Origin: Pseudanabaena sp. SR411
Lineage (GTDB): Bacteria; Cyanobacteriota; Cyanobacteriia; Pseudanabaenales; Pseudanabaenaceae
Length of the DNA stretch: 64,000 nt
NCBI RefSeq assembly: GCF_002251945.1
Contig: NZ_NDHW01000184.1
Coordinates: 20,461 to 84,460 of the forward strand
Direction: 5' to 3'
Notes under the pieces: model-generated
The model's input: only the letters and a program-made list of their open reading frames with translations
Told to the model about the DNA's origin: nothing
Databases searched by the model: none
Translations under genes and position numbers: made by a program
In this document: positions 52,372 to 61,313 of the stretch, one piece after another
Numbering within the stretch: position 1 is the stretch's first letter
Layout of the letters: each line of letters starts with the position of its first letter

Positions 52372-54687
52372 TTAACAACTAACTGACTTGAGCCACGCCT
52401 TGAGATTAGTTGGTACTGTGGTGAAATGTACATAAATCGTTTTAGTGTATGGCGATCGCGGTTGGGAAATATCAGCGATCGCTAACTTATTATCTAGCAC
52501 CAGCGTCTTAGATGCGACTTGTTCTGGTAGCTGTTGATGAGGTTGTTGATGCTTTAACACTTTGGCATAGATTTCACCTTCAATCTCTAGCTGTTGGGTT
52601 TGGTCATACACTTGAAGATGGAGTTTGAGATTGGTTAATACAGGAACATCCTGATCCGAGAAAATCTCCGCTCCATAGGGCGAAATCTGTCGTAATTCTC
52701 CCGTAAATATCTCTGTGCCTAGGTGCTTCTCTTCTAAAATGCGGTAGGTAATTGGAATAGGCGTAGGTAATATTTGCAACGAATCACTGAGAGAGGGAAG
52801 TTCGAGATTATAGATGCCACCAATTCCGCAAATATCGTAGATCGAAATTGGATGCGATACACCTTTAGGCTCGACTTCCATAGAGCCATTGGTTTTGGCA
52901 ATTTCCTGTATTTCTGCATAGGTCGTTTCCGAAATTAAGATCTGTCCTCCCACAGTATAGGATTCGATTCTGGCGGTGAGATTTACATGATTGCCAACTA
53001 CGGCATACTTAGCACGAGACTGGGAACCGATGTTACCCGCTACAACTTCACCTGTATTAATGCCGATTCCCATTGCGATTTCGGGCAACTGCATTTGTGC
53101 AAGCCTATCATTTACCGATCGCATCGCTAATTGCATGGCGATCGCACTAGCCACAGCCCGTGCTGCATCATCTTCACGATGGATCGGCGCACCAAATAAC
53201 ACCAGAATCGCATCCCCAATAAACTCATCAATTGTGCCTTCATAAGTAGCGATCGCCTCAGTCATCGTTCCTAAAAACACATTGAGAATTTCCACAACCT
53301 TTTCGGGCGGCATCTTTTCAGAAATTGTGGAAAAGCCGCGTAGATCGCACATTAAGATAGTTACTTTGCGGCGATCACCTCCTAGTTTCAGCCCTTCAGG
53401 TGTCTCTAATAAACTTTTGACCACAGCATCGGTCAAATAGCGGCTAAAGTAAGTCCGAATCTGCGCCGCCGTAATGGCTAGATAGCTAGTGACAATCACA
53501 CCGCCTCCGAAAAAGGCGATCGCCGCAGGGACAAAGGGTAACCACCAGCCATAGGTTAGCGCGATCAAGCAGGATGCAAATAAACTTCCCGCTAAGACTA
53601 AGATGCTTAGCGATCGCCATACTAGCAATTGAATTTTTCGGTTCTGGATGTTGATATTGCGCCATTGCCAAATCAAGGTCGATCCAACTAGTGACCAACC
53701 AAAAATCCAGAGCCATTCCCAATGTTCTTCCCATGTCTGAATTGCGACCCTGCCATCAAGGGTACTACTAAGAATATGGCTCACAATCTGAGCATGTACT
53801 TCCACCCCCGATGTCAAAATTCTGGTACTGCCCAGCCCACCATCAAGGGGAGTGAAGAACCAATCTCTCAGACTTACGGCGGTTACCCCAATCATTACGA
53901 CGCGATCGCGCAACAGATCGGGGGCGATTTTTCCTTCCAATACATCTGCCATTCTCACAGTCTGAAAACCTTGCTGCGATCGGCGGTAATTAATTATAAA
54001 TTGATGTCCACCCACATCAATTCGGTGATAGCCACCATCATTAGTTTGTAATTTGGGTGGATTAAGCGCTTGGTCAAAGGGAACTATTTTTTCACCATCT
54101 AAATAGAGTAGAGCTAATTGCAAACCGAAACTAAGCCCTACTTTGCCATCAGGTAGACTCAAAGATAGTACTCCTCGCCGAATCCGCCCATCCGTATCAA
54201 GGGGAAGATTGACTGCGCCAATTTGATCGACTTGGGCAAGCGCAGGAGGCGGTTTGATATCTGAAACCGAGAAATTTGATGCTACTAGATCGGGTGTTTT
54301 ATAAACTCCAATTAAATTAGGAGTGGTCTTAAATAGCTTCTCTAATTGTGGATAGCCGACATTATCGGTCTTGTCACGGGAGAGATCTAAGCCGATCGCA
54401 CGGGGCTTTTGCTGTCGTACTTTATCTAATAATTTCGTCAATAAAGCATCATCAATTGGCCATTGATATTGGCGTACATCGGCTTCATCAATGCCAATAA
54501 TCACGATGCGTCGATCTTCAGGCTCAGGCGATCGCCATCGAAAAAACTGGTCGAGCATGGCTAATTCCAGCGATTCTAGTGATCCAATTAGCCGTAACCC
54601 GATTACGAATAGGGAAATGGTTGGCGCAGCGATCGCAATTCCGCGCCATTTCCACAAGCTGTTTTTTAATCGAGATCTTATCGCCAT
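52372..54687 (-). CDS. CHASE2-domain class III nucleotide cyclase with PilZ-like C-terminus
   Basis: A 771-residue membrane protein numbered from ATG 54687. TM1 ~14-32, then a CHASE2 extracytoplasmic sensor (~40-310, 'RRIVIIGIDEADVRQYQWPI', 'RDRVVMIGVTA'), three transmembrane helices (~325-415), and a cyclase domain (~440-620): 'CDLRGFS' and 'GDAILVLFG' bind metal, 'GNHVNLTARIES' has the transition-state Asn/Arg. Residue 488 is Glu ('DEFIGDA') where adenylate cyclases have Lys, as in the guanylate cyclase Cya2, so cGMP is a possible product. The C-terminus (~640-730) has a PilZ-like 'LRQISPYGAEIFS'. ATG 54687 was preferred to GTG 54720. Confidence 0.87.
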   Translation of the reverse strand: MAIRSRLKNSLWKWRGIAIAAPTISLFVIGLRLIGSLESLELAMLDQFFRWRSPEPEDRRIVIIGIDEADVRQYQWPIDDALLTKLLDKVRQQKPRAIGLDLSRDKTDNVGYPQLEKLFKTTPNLIGVYKTPDLVASNFSVSDIKPPPALAQVDQIGAVNLPLDTDGRIRRGVLSLSLPDGKVGLSFGLQLALLYLDGEKIVPFDQALNPPKLQTNDGGYHRIDVGGHQFIINYRRSQQGFQTVRMADVLEGKIAPDLLRDRVVMIGVTAVSLRDWFFTPLDGGLGSTRILTSGVEVHAQIVSHILSSTLDGRVAIQTWEEHWEWLWIFGWSLVGSTLIWQWRNINIQNRKIQLLVWRSLSILVLAGSLFASCLIALTYGWWLPFVPAAIAFFGGGVIVTSYLAITAAQIRTYFSRYLTDAVVKSLLETPEGLKLGGDRRKVTILMCDLRGFSTISEKMPPEKVVEILNVFLGTMTEAIATYEGTIDEFIGDAILVLFGAPIHREDDAARAVASAIAMQLAMRSVNDRLAQMQLPEIAMGIGINTGEVVAGNIGSQSRAKYAVVGNHVNLTARIESYTVGGQILISETTYAEIQEIAKTNGSMEVEPKGVSHPISIYDICGIGGIYNLELPSLSDSLQILPTPIPITYRILEEKHLGTEIFTGELRQISPYGAEIFSDQDVPVLTNLKLHLQVYDQTQQLEIEGEIYAKVLKHQQPHQQLPEQVASKTLVLDNKLAIADISQPRSPYTKTIYVHFTTVPTNLKAWLKSVSC

Positions 54688-54728
54688 TTTTAAGTAAATA
54701 TCCGTAGCGTAAAAAGCCACAGAAAACC

Positions 54729-54779
54729 CAAAACTTTGGTTAAAAGTTCTGCAATGCAGAACTTTTAACCAAAGTTTTG
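54729..54779. repeat. Perfect hairpin between DUF928 and cyclase genes
   Basis: CAAAACTTTGGTTAAAAGTT-CTGC pairs perfectly with its complement (24 bp) around AAT, between the DUF928 stop and the cyclase start. It may act as a terminator for DUF928. Confidence 0.7.
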
Positions 54780-54794
54780 CGGTTTGTCTAATCG

Positions 54795-55625
54795 CTAATA
54801 GCCGTTGTTTTGTGTCGGTTTTGTAGGTTCTAAAGTTTGCTCAGGTATTGCCACTGGGCTTTTCAAAAAAGTAAATGGAATCACCCGTTCTAGCGTAGCT
54901 GACTTCAGTAAATCAGTCCATTCGCTGACAATTTCTGGCTTTTTATAAAGCCCTTTTTGAGCTTCAGCCAAAGTTTGCACAGTTTCAAACCAGATCCCTT
55001 CTTGAGCAAATAAAACTGCACGATCTAAAGGGAGGAAAGTCTTTTTGAGTTGATCGGCTAAATTCTTGCTTGGCGAGACTCGACGAATAGATCCGCGAAC
55101 TGTCTCAGCATCAGTCAAACTACTGACGGTAAATTCCCATACATAGTTTTTGTTAAGCTCTAAAATTGAATCGCCTTTAACAGCACCCATCTTAAAAGCA
55201 AGAATACCTGCCTTGTTTTTGATCTTAAAAGATGTGCGGTAAACTCGCTTACCTTTAGCTGATGAACTATCGACTTCATAAAGATAAAAGTAGGCTCGAC
55301 CATCAATTTCTGGGACGAGGAAATAAAACGTTGGACTATCGGAAATTGTCTGAGGGACTGGAGCATTGTCTGCTACTAAATCTGGCACTATTCCAATTAG
55401 ACAAGCTTTTTCAGTACAACCAGAACTACGGGTAGCTCCTGGTACTGAAACGGTAAGAGTACCAAGATTGCTAGGTGGAACATAGCGCACTTTACGTGAC
55501 TGGGCTTGAACTGAAGGCGTAAAAAAACTCAAAGACAATGGCAAGGCAATTACTGTACTTACAGCTAAGCAAGAGCAAGCTGATGCTATTAAGATGTTTT
55601 TTGGTGAAAATTTTGGTGAAACCAT
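54795..55625 (-). CDS. DUF928 exported protein
   Basis: A 276-residue protein with signal peptide (~8-42, cleavage near VQAQ). The DUF928 domain covers ~60-240: 'GATRSSGC...CLIGIVPD', 'PTFYFLVPEIDGRAYFYL', 'LELNKNYVWEFTV', and a C-terminal 'LDRAVLFAQEGIWFETVQTLAEA' (split). Function unknown; it is commonly coded next to CHASE2, CHAT-TPR and haemagglutinin-type genes in cyanobacteria, as it is here. ATG 55625 chosen; the longer frame (55700) adds 25 residues before the signal peptide. Confidence 0.85.
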   Translation of the reverse strand: MVSPKFSPKNILIASACSCLAVSTVIALPLSLSFFTPSVQAQSRKVRYVPPSNLGTLTVSVPGATRSSGCTEKACLIGIVPDLVADNAPVPQTISDSPTFYFLVPEIDGRAYFYLYEVDSSSAKGKRVYRTSFKIKNKAGILAFKMGAVKGDSILELNKNYVWEFTVSSLTDAETVRGSIRRVSPSKNLADQLKKTFLPLDRAVLFAQEGIWFETVQTLAEAQKGLYKKPEIVSEWTDLLKSATLERVIPFTFLKSPVAIPEQTLEPTKPTQNNGY

Positions 55626-55774
55626 GATGCGATCGCCTCTAGAAAAAGTGACCTTTATGGATATGACATGCAGATCGAGCGCACCAAGTATCATACCCAT
55701 AAAATAATTAGATAGTATTTAAGAATGCATCTTCTATCAAAAAGTTGCTACAGACATTCGACTGAACATTGTTA

Positions 55775-55863
55775 TAGCAATATAAGTTTTGCTTGCCCAA
55801 AAGATGAGCGCCGCCACTCATCTTTTGGGTTTTGATTTGTCCTAGCTATCTCTTACGTTGCTA
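55775..55863. repeat. Family A palindromic element, short copy (89 bp)
   Basis: Ends TAGCAAT... and ...TTGCTA, each next to TA (55773-55774, 55864-55865). Core stem CCCAAAAGATGAG (55796-55808) with complement, loop CGCCGCCA, followed by TTTTGATTTGTCCT as in other copies. Confidence 0.75.
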
Positions 55864-55866
55864 TAC

Positions 55867-55923
55867 AAAAGTCAATTTTATTAAAAGTACGTCGCTGACG
55901 TACTTTTAATAAAATTGACTTTT
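55867..55923. repeat. Perfect hairpin upstream of petN
   Basis: AAAAGTCAATTTTATTAAAA-GTACGTC pairs perfectly (27 bp) with its complement around GCT. It is about 80 bp before the petN start. Confidence 0.7.
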
Positions 55924-56000
55924 AGGGCTTCAGCTTTCTCTTTGGCACGGTAAAGCGTATTATGATACTTAGAAAAATTTATTTAAATCGTTACAAAAAT

Positions 56001-56090
56001 ATGGATATCTTGTCATTGGGTTGGTTTGGTGTACTTGGCATGTTTACACTTTCGATCGCTTTTGTCGTCTGGGGACGCAACGGGCTATAA
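56001..56090 (+). CDS. petN: Cytochrome b6f complex subunit 8 (PetN)
   Basis: A 29-residue single-helix protein: starts '[15 protein letters not shown]', ends 'FVVWGRNGL', which is the conserved PetN sequence. PetN is needed for assembly and stability of the thylakoid cytochrome b6f complex. ATG 56001, TAA 56088-56090. It is too short for usual ORF thresholds. Monocistronic, with a perfect terminator hairpin 10 bp downstream. Confidence 0.95.
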   Translation: MDILSLGWFGVLGMFTLSIAFVVWGRNGL

Positions 56091-56099
56091 AAATCACAA

Positions 56100-56138
56100 G
56101 AATTAAAAAAGGGGCGCTTTGCGCCCCTTTTTTAATTC
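56100..56138. terminator. Bidirectional terminator between petN and the CHAT gene
   Basis: GAATTAAAAAAGGGGCGC-TTT-complement: perfect 18-bp stem with A and T runs on either side, between convergent genes; its right end overlaps the last codons of the CHAT-TPR gene. Confidence 0.85.
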
Positions 56139-58549
56139 TCACCAATTAAGGTAAAAGCTGCCCAATTAAGGGGATCGGGATACTTGGCTTTGGTGGCAAG
56201 CATGGCATAACGGATAGCTTTCGCCTTATTAGGTTCAGCCTGAAATTTTTGATAAAACTTAGTCATCAATAGAGCCGTCGGATCATCAGGAACTGCCCAT
56301 AAAGACACCACGACACTAGGCACTCCTGCCGTAATTAGCGATCGCGATAGACCAATTACACCATCACCCGTTAACAAGCCCTGTCCAGTTTTACAAGCAC
56401 TTAGTACCACCATCTCCGCACTTAGGCGCATCGTCACAATTTCGCTAGCCGTCAAAAAACCGTCATCTATTGAGCTAGGAGCAAGAGCGATCGCCCCTGG
56501 GATATCTCCTTTGCGATATTCCTCTAATAAGCCATGGGTAGCCAGATGCACAAAGCGAGCAGATTTCATTTTCGCGACAACTTCCATCTTTGTGGCTTGG
56601 TCACCTGTTAAAAAAGTAGTATTTAGTAACGAGGCGATCGCTTTGGCTTCTTTTTCGGCTCCCAATAAAGTTGGTAATTGGATAGGAGGATCACCCAAAC
56701 TAGGCATCGTGGGATTGCCAACAATGAGAGTGGCTTGCAAATTAACCTTTTGCAATTGCTGGCGGAGTTGATGGGTGAGATCGAGAACTTGAATTGCTGG
56801 CGCAATTTGCACTGTATGCTTCTCAATTAAGAATTGACCTTGAGGATTAATTAGAGCCGCGAATGGAACGAGAAAAAGTAATCCTTGCGGTAAAAAAACA
56901 ACTCTAGTATTCTCGTCTTGAGGAAGTAAGTCTTGAATAGGCTGGATTAGAATCCTATGTAATATCTTTAGCTCTGCATACTTGTCTAATACTTCCTTGG
57001 GATCTTCAGCGATCACCCCTGAATCATTAAATAAGCTACGGACATCAGCAATAAGATCACCGATGGTAAGATCAAGTTTTGTAAGATCGACTTCCCGAAA
57101 GACGAGTTCCCCCGAAGGCTGGACTACCCAAATATACAGTTTGATATATTCACCCTTAAGCTTTCCCTGTCCGATAAAAGTAGGATCGGCAATCAGAGAA
57201 TATTCCACCATTACAGCATTCTGTTGTTTAGCTATACGACGAATATCCGCAATATTAATAGATGTTAGGGATGAACTAATTAGATCAGCTTTTTGATCGT
57301 TTTTTGGAGCAGAACTTGAGTCAAGACGACGGGAAAGAAGTTCTGCAAATGCACGGGCGCGACCTCTCTCAGCAATCTCTAAGGCGGCTTCAGGTTTGTT
57401 CTGAGCAACCATAATCTGTTGCAGTAAATTAAAGGCATGAAGCTGTGTATCAAAAATGGAAACTTTATCACCATCACTTAAGTTAGAGCGCAAAGATTCC
57501 AATAAGTTCAAGCTAGTGAGAAACTTTTGTTCTGCCTCTGAATACTTTTGCGATCGCCACAATGTATAGCCCCAATTGCTTAAAGTCATTGCTTCGAGAC
57601 GCCGATCGCCGATTTGCTCAGCTAATTTCCAACTTTGCTCTTGCAGCGATAAAGCCTTATCATATTCTTGTAAAAATACATAGGCTAAACCCATGCCGCC
57701 GATTGCCGCACCTTCAAGACGAGGATTTTTTAATTCCTTAGCCACTGTTAAAGCTTGTTCATAATAGGCGATCGCTTCTTTATATTTGCGCTGTACATGA
57801 TAGCTAGAGCCGATATTATTCAGCGCGTTTCCTTCCGCTTCCCGAAAACCAATTTTTCTAGCATTATCGAGGCTTTGCTGGTAGTACTTAATAGCTTGAG
57901 GATATTCTTCTTCTGTACCTGCGATCGCGCCTAAGCTATTCAGCAAAAACACAATTCCATTGACATTACCTACCTCTTTCGCAATTTTAAGACTACGCTG
58001 ATAAAAATTAATGGCGATTCTGTAGTTGCCAAGGTCATAGTGAATATTACCGAGGCTAGCTAGAACCTGTCCTTCTCCTTGCTGATCATTTAGTTCTTCT
58101 CTAATTACTAATCCTTGGTTTTGAACTTCTAGCGCCTTTGCATAGTTCCCAATCACCCGATAGCTGTTACCAAGATTTCCAAGGGCATTGGCTTCCGTTT
58201 GGCGATCGCCTAAACTTTGAGCCAAAGCTAATAACTGCTGCAAATAGGCGATCGCCTGTTCGTATTTGCCAAGCATTTTTGATGCTTCTGCTAAAGTCTC
58301 AAGGACGTTGATTGCACCTTTATGATTCTTTTGTTGTTGATAAATTTTTAGTGCTTGTTGCCAACTAGAGATGGCTGGATCAAACTGTTTGGCTCGAAAC
58401 TGCTGTAGCCCAGTTTGGACAAGCTCATCTGCTGGAGAACTTGTCGGGATCGTAGGCGTAGGTTTGATAGGGGCGGCAGCCCATGTTGAGAGTGGCGTTA
58501 TGAGCAGAATTACACTAGCGATCGCAGTGAGATAGATTTTGTTTTTCAT
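56132..58549 (-). CDS. TPR - CHAT domain protein (caspase-like peptidase fold)
   Basis: An 805-residue exported protein: signal peptide (1-25), about eight tetratricopeptide repeats of ~40 residues (~40-355), a linker (~360-430) and a CHAT domain (~500-805). The catalytic dyad is visible: His672 in 'FVHLATHG' and Cys719 in 'VLSACKTG'. 'GVIGLSRSLITAGVPSVVVSLW' (split, ~727-748) is the usual CHAT continuation. CHAT domains are clan CD (caspase/separase-like) peptidase relatives. The two exoprotein genes lie upstream in the same direction, so they may be co-expressed and be its substrates or partners (inference). Confidence 0.9.
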   Translation of the reverse strand: MKNKIYLTAIASVILLITPLSTWAAAPIKPTPTIPTSSPADELVQTGLQQFRAKQFDPAISSWQQALKIYQQQKNHKGAINVLETLAEASKMLGKYEQAIAYLQQLLALAQSLGDRQTEANALGNLGNSYRVIGNYAKALEVQNQGLVIREELNDQQGEGQVLASLGNIHYDLGNYRIAINFYQRSLKIAKEVGNVNGIVFLLNSLGAIAGTEEEYPQAIKYYQQSLDNARKIGFREAEGNALNNIGSSYHVQRKYKEAIAYYEQALTVAKELKNPRLEGAAIGGMGLAYVFLQEYDKALSLQEQSWKLAEQIGDRRLEAMTLSNWGYTLWRSQKYSEAEQKFLTSLNLLESLRSNLSDGDKVSIFDTQLHAFNLLQQIMVAQNKPEAALEIAERGRARAFAELLSRRLDSSSAPKNDQKADLISSSLTSINIADIRRIAKQQNAVMVEYSLIADPTFIGQGKLKGEYIKLYIWVVQPSGELVFREVDLTKLDLTIGDLIADVRSLFNDSGVIAEDPKEVLDKYAELKILHRILIQPIQDLLPQDENTRVVFLPQGLLFLVPFAALINPQGQFLIEKHTVQIAPAIQVLDLTHQLRQQLQKVNLQATLIVGNPTMPSLGDPPIQLPTLLGAEKEAKAIASLLNTTFLTGDQATKMEVVAKMKSARFVHLATHGLLEEYRKGDIPGAIALAPSSIDDGFLTASEIVTMRLSAEMVVLSACKTGQGLLTGDGVIGLSRSLITAGVPSVVVSLWAVPDDPTALLMTKFYQKFQAEPNKAKAIRYAMLATKAKYPDPLNWAAFTLIGEN

Positions 58550-58565
58550 ATAGCAATCCTAACAA

Positions 58566-58606
58566 GTTTGTAAGATTACGCCCCTTCGGGGCGTAATCTT
58601 ACAAAC
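58566..58606. terminator. Hairpin between the first exoprotein gene and the CHAT gene
   Basis: GTTTGTAAGATTACGCCCC pairs perfectly with its complement around TTC. It lies 4 bp beyond the exoprotein stop and 16 bp before the CHAT start codon, so it may attenuate read-through or protect the mRNA end. Confidence 0.65.
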
Positions 58607-58609
58607 GGT

Positions 58610-61132
58610 TTATTCTTTGCAAGGTGGGAGTTTAGAGGCGGTAGAACTTTGGGCGGCGCGAGTTGGTACTGATGGCAATGATGCGGTGATTGTTAACAGT
58701 GGTTTCTTTGTACCTGTGGGTTCACATTCCTGTACATCACCAGCATTTGCTTGTAAGTCAGCAGTTCTTGCAGTGGCGATCGCATCTCCATTTAAGGCAT
58801 TAGCAACCACATTACTATTAGAGCTAAAAGATTGGTCAGATAGCAGAACTAAGACATTTGGGGGAATGTTCGTTGTGCCAATACTAATTGCTCCTTCAAT
58901 GCCGCTACCTGTAGGTAAAAGTGGATCGATAGGAGAATCTACTCCAAAAGGAGTTGGTGTAATTTTAGAGAACTTAAATGAAGTATCTTGCAGAATCACA
59001 ATCGAAATACTTAAGGGATTAGCAGCGCTACCAGCGATGATTCTCGGTTGAGTGTCATTGGGTAGGGTTAGTTCTATGCGACGGGGTTCTGGTGTGGTGG
59101 GATTATTATTCTGTTGGTTAGCATTAAAAACTACTAGACTAAGTGGAATCTGTTGACCCCCAATATTTGCAGGTCCTTGGATCGGGTTGATAGCCCGAAA
59201 GCTATTACCTCTAATCGTGATCGTACTGTCACTTGCAGCATTATTCACAAAGCCAGATTGGATATAACCATTCAGAGTAATGCTGCCATTGTTGGCAATT
59301 AAAGAAACATTACTGCCAGTAGTCGTAATGGCTTTAATGCTTCCTGTGGAAATATTGCCATTTGTACTAACAATAGAGACATTACCAGCATCAATAGCGG
59401 GGTCAAAAAAAGTATTTCCCTGAGAAGCGATCGTAATATCACCCGTGGCATTCAAGTTAACTGGTGAATCATTACCAAAGTTACTGAGTATGGCATTAAT
59501 ATTCATATTTGCCGCCGTAAAATTAATCGCGCCATTCTGCGTGGTAATGTCCGCTCCAGCAGCAACAGTTATGGTTCTCCCTGCTGTAACTGTCAAACCA
59601 ACTCCTGCATTAGCCATGACTACGCTATCGCTAAATGTGACATCGTTAGATGCAACAAGCGTCACATTTGCCACCGCCGCCGCAATTGTGGCAGGGGCAA
59701 TTGTGAAGGTATTGACTGTATCTGCGGCATTAGCTACATCGACTAATGTAGCAGCACCTCCAATTTGGACAATAATGTTGAACGGATCGAGAAGCCAGTT
59801 GCCGATGCTTCCATTTGGGGCAGCAGCATCAACAAGAGCATTTTGAATATTTAGATAGTTTTTGCCAGAGGTTTCGACAAAGCCTCCATTCCCTCCATTA
59901 AGCCCACCGCGAACTGAGATTTTGCCACTAAAACTGGTTTTATCATCTGCCCAAGCAATTACTTTGCCGCCATTTCCTGATAGTAACGCATCAGCTTTAA
60001 TTGTTGATGATTGATCAACCACAGTGATTTGGGAATTGGGAACTATCCCTTTACCCAAATAATCACCACCAATTAGAACAGTGCCGCCACCGATCGCACC
60101 CGAAGCATTGAGTTTTGCTGAAACTAGACCAACGCGATCGCCTAAAACATTAATCTCCCCACCTTTGTTCGTATTACTAGACACATCGAGATTCCCCGAA
60201 GCGATCGCTGTTCCCACAGTCTTGGGAATTGCTGTTCCTGATACAAGCAGATTACCCGAACTATCCACATTTAAACCCGTTAGATTGAGGAGGGTGGCTG
60301 AGCCAGTCAGCAAATTCGGTAAATCCTTTGCCTGAATATTTGACTGCGCTAATTGATTTTGATCGGCGATCGGTAGTTGTAAGCTCAGCAGACTTCCTTC
60401 GGGTGTAATTTTGACATACTTCCCATCTGGCACTGCGGCAATCGTGATTTTGCCTGATTCTGTGGAAATCGTGCCTGTATTAATGACCAAACCACCCACA
60501 AGAGTAATGCTCTGCCCTTCTTTAGCTGTGAGATTACCCGCATTGGCGATCGCGGCAGGTTGCTCACTTGTGGGCATTGTAGTAGAACTAGCAAAACCGA
60601 AAGCTTGAGGAGTGCCAGTTAATTTTTTGATATCATCAATTCCTGTATTTACTCCAAACCAACCATTGCCCACTTGAATTCCATTTGCTGTAGTTGCTGT
60701 GAACGCCGCAGGAACATTCAAACTAGAATTTGCACCGAAAATAATTCCCGCAGGATTTAATAGATAAAGATTAGAATTACCACCCGTAACCTGAATGAGT
60801 CCATTAATCACCGAAGCATTTCCACCAGACACCCGTGCCAGAATATTCTGAATGCTGGGGTTGGACATAAAGTTGGCAATTTCTCCTTGAGTCAAGCCAA
60901 ATTGCTGAAAACTATGATAAAGATTAGCGGCAGCTTGTGTTCCGCCTGTGATGTTTAATTGCTGGGCATTATTAGCATCAGGAGAGACTTGTGTTCCTAA
61001 ATTCCCAATACCTTGAGTTGGCAAAATTGACTGAGCGAATGCTGAACTTCCCATAACAAAGGGTTGCATCAGTAGTAGTGCGATCGCTACTCGTCTAATG
61101 GGTGGGAAGTTAGTCTTGACTACCTTGAACAT
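58610..61132 (-). CDS. Filamentous haemagglutinin-type (two-partner secretion) exoprotein
   Basis: An 840-residue exoprotein. Signal peptide ~1-34 (cleavage near AFAQ). The TPS domain (~35-200) contains 'NLYLLNPAGIIFGANSSLNV' (~122-141), the haemagglutination-activity site that starts beta-helix secretion through a TpsB/FhaC pore. Then short beta-helix repeats (~200-600). The C-terminus 'QECEPTGTKKPLLTITASLP' to 'LPPCK' has two Cys and is shared with the next exoprotein, so it is a possible anchoring or folding module. No tpsB gene is in the window. Second of three co-directional genes ending in the CHAT gene. Confidence 0.9.
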   Translation of the reverse strand: MFKVVKTNFPPIRRVAIALLLMQPFVMGSSAFAQSILPTQGIGNLGTQVSPDANNAQQLNITGGTQAAANLYHSFQQFGLTQGEIANFMSNPSIQNILARVSGGNASVINGLIQVTGGNSNLYLLNPAGIIFGANSSLNVPAAFTATTANGIQVGNGWFGVNTGIDDIKKLTGTPQAFGFASSTTMPTSEQPAAIANAGNLTAKEGQSITLVGGLVINTGTISTESGKITIAAVPDGKYVKITPEGSLLSLQLPIADQNQLAQSNIQAKDLPNLLTGSATLLNLTGLNVDSSGNLLVSGTAIPKTVGTAIASGNLDVSSNTNKGGEINVLGDRVGLVSAKLNASGAIGGGTVLIGGDYLGKGIVPNSQITVVDQSSTIKADALLSGNGGKVIAWADDKTSFSGKISVRGGLNGGNGGFVETSGKNYLNIQNALVDAAAPNGSIGNWLLDPFNIIVQIGGAATLVDVANAADTVNTFTIAPATIAAAVANVTLVASNDVTFSDSVVMANAGVGLTVTAGRTITVAAGADITTQNGAINFTAANMNINAILSNFGNDSPVNLNATGDITIASQGNTFFDPAIDAGNVSIVSTNGNISTGSIKAITTTGSNVSLIANNGSITLNGYIQSGFVNNAASDSTITIRGNSFRAINPIQGPANIGGQQIPLSLVVFNANQQNNNPTTPEPRRIELTLPNDTQPRIIAGSAANPLSISIVILQDTSFKFSKITPTPFGVDSPIDPLLPTGSGIEGAISIGTTNIPPNVLVLLSDQSFSSNSNVVANALNGDAIATARTADLQANAGDVQECEPTGTKKPLLTITASLPSVPTRAAQSSTASKLPPCKE

Positions 61133-61313
61133 TAGGTTTCTCCTTTGGGATGGTTAAAGCATGGGAATAAATATCAGTTATTCCAATTAATTAAACTTTT
61201 GAAATTTACTTGTCACTTTGAGAGTTTTAGTTATTAGCCCATTAACATATTAACTTAGCCAAATTAATTTGGCTAAGTATATCAGCATTATTAAGTAGAA
61301 ATAACTTAAGTAT
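61133..61313. other. Short gap between the two exoprotein genes
   Basis: AT-rich. TAACTTAGCCAAATTAATTT/AATTTGGCTAAGT (61250-61277) forms an inverted repeat, unrelated to the GC-rich families. The end near 61133 has an AGGAGA-like site for the next gene on the minus strand (TCTCCT, 61139-61144). Confidence 0.45.
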
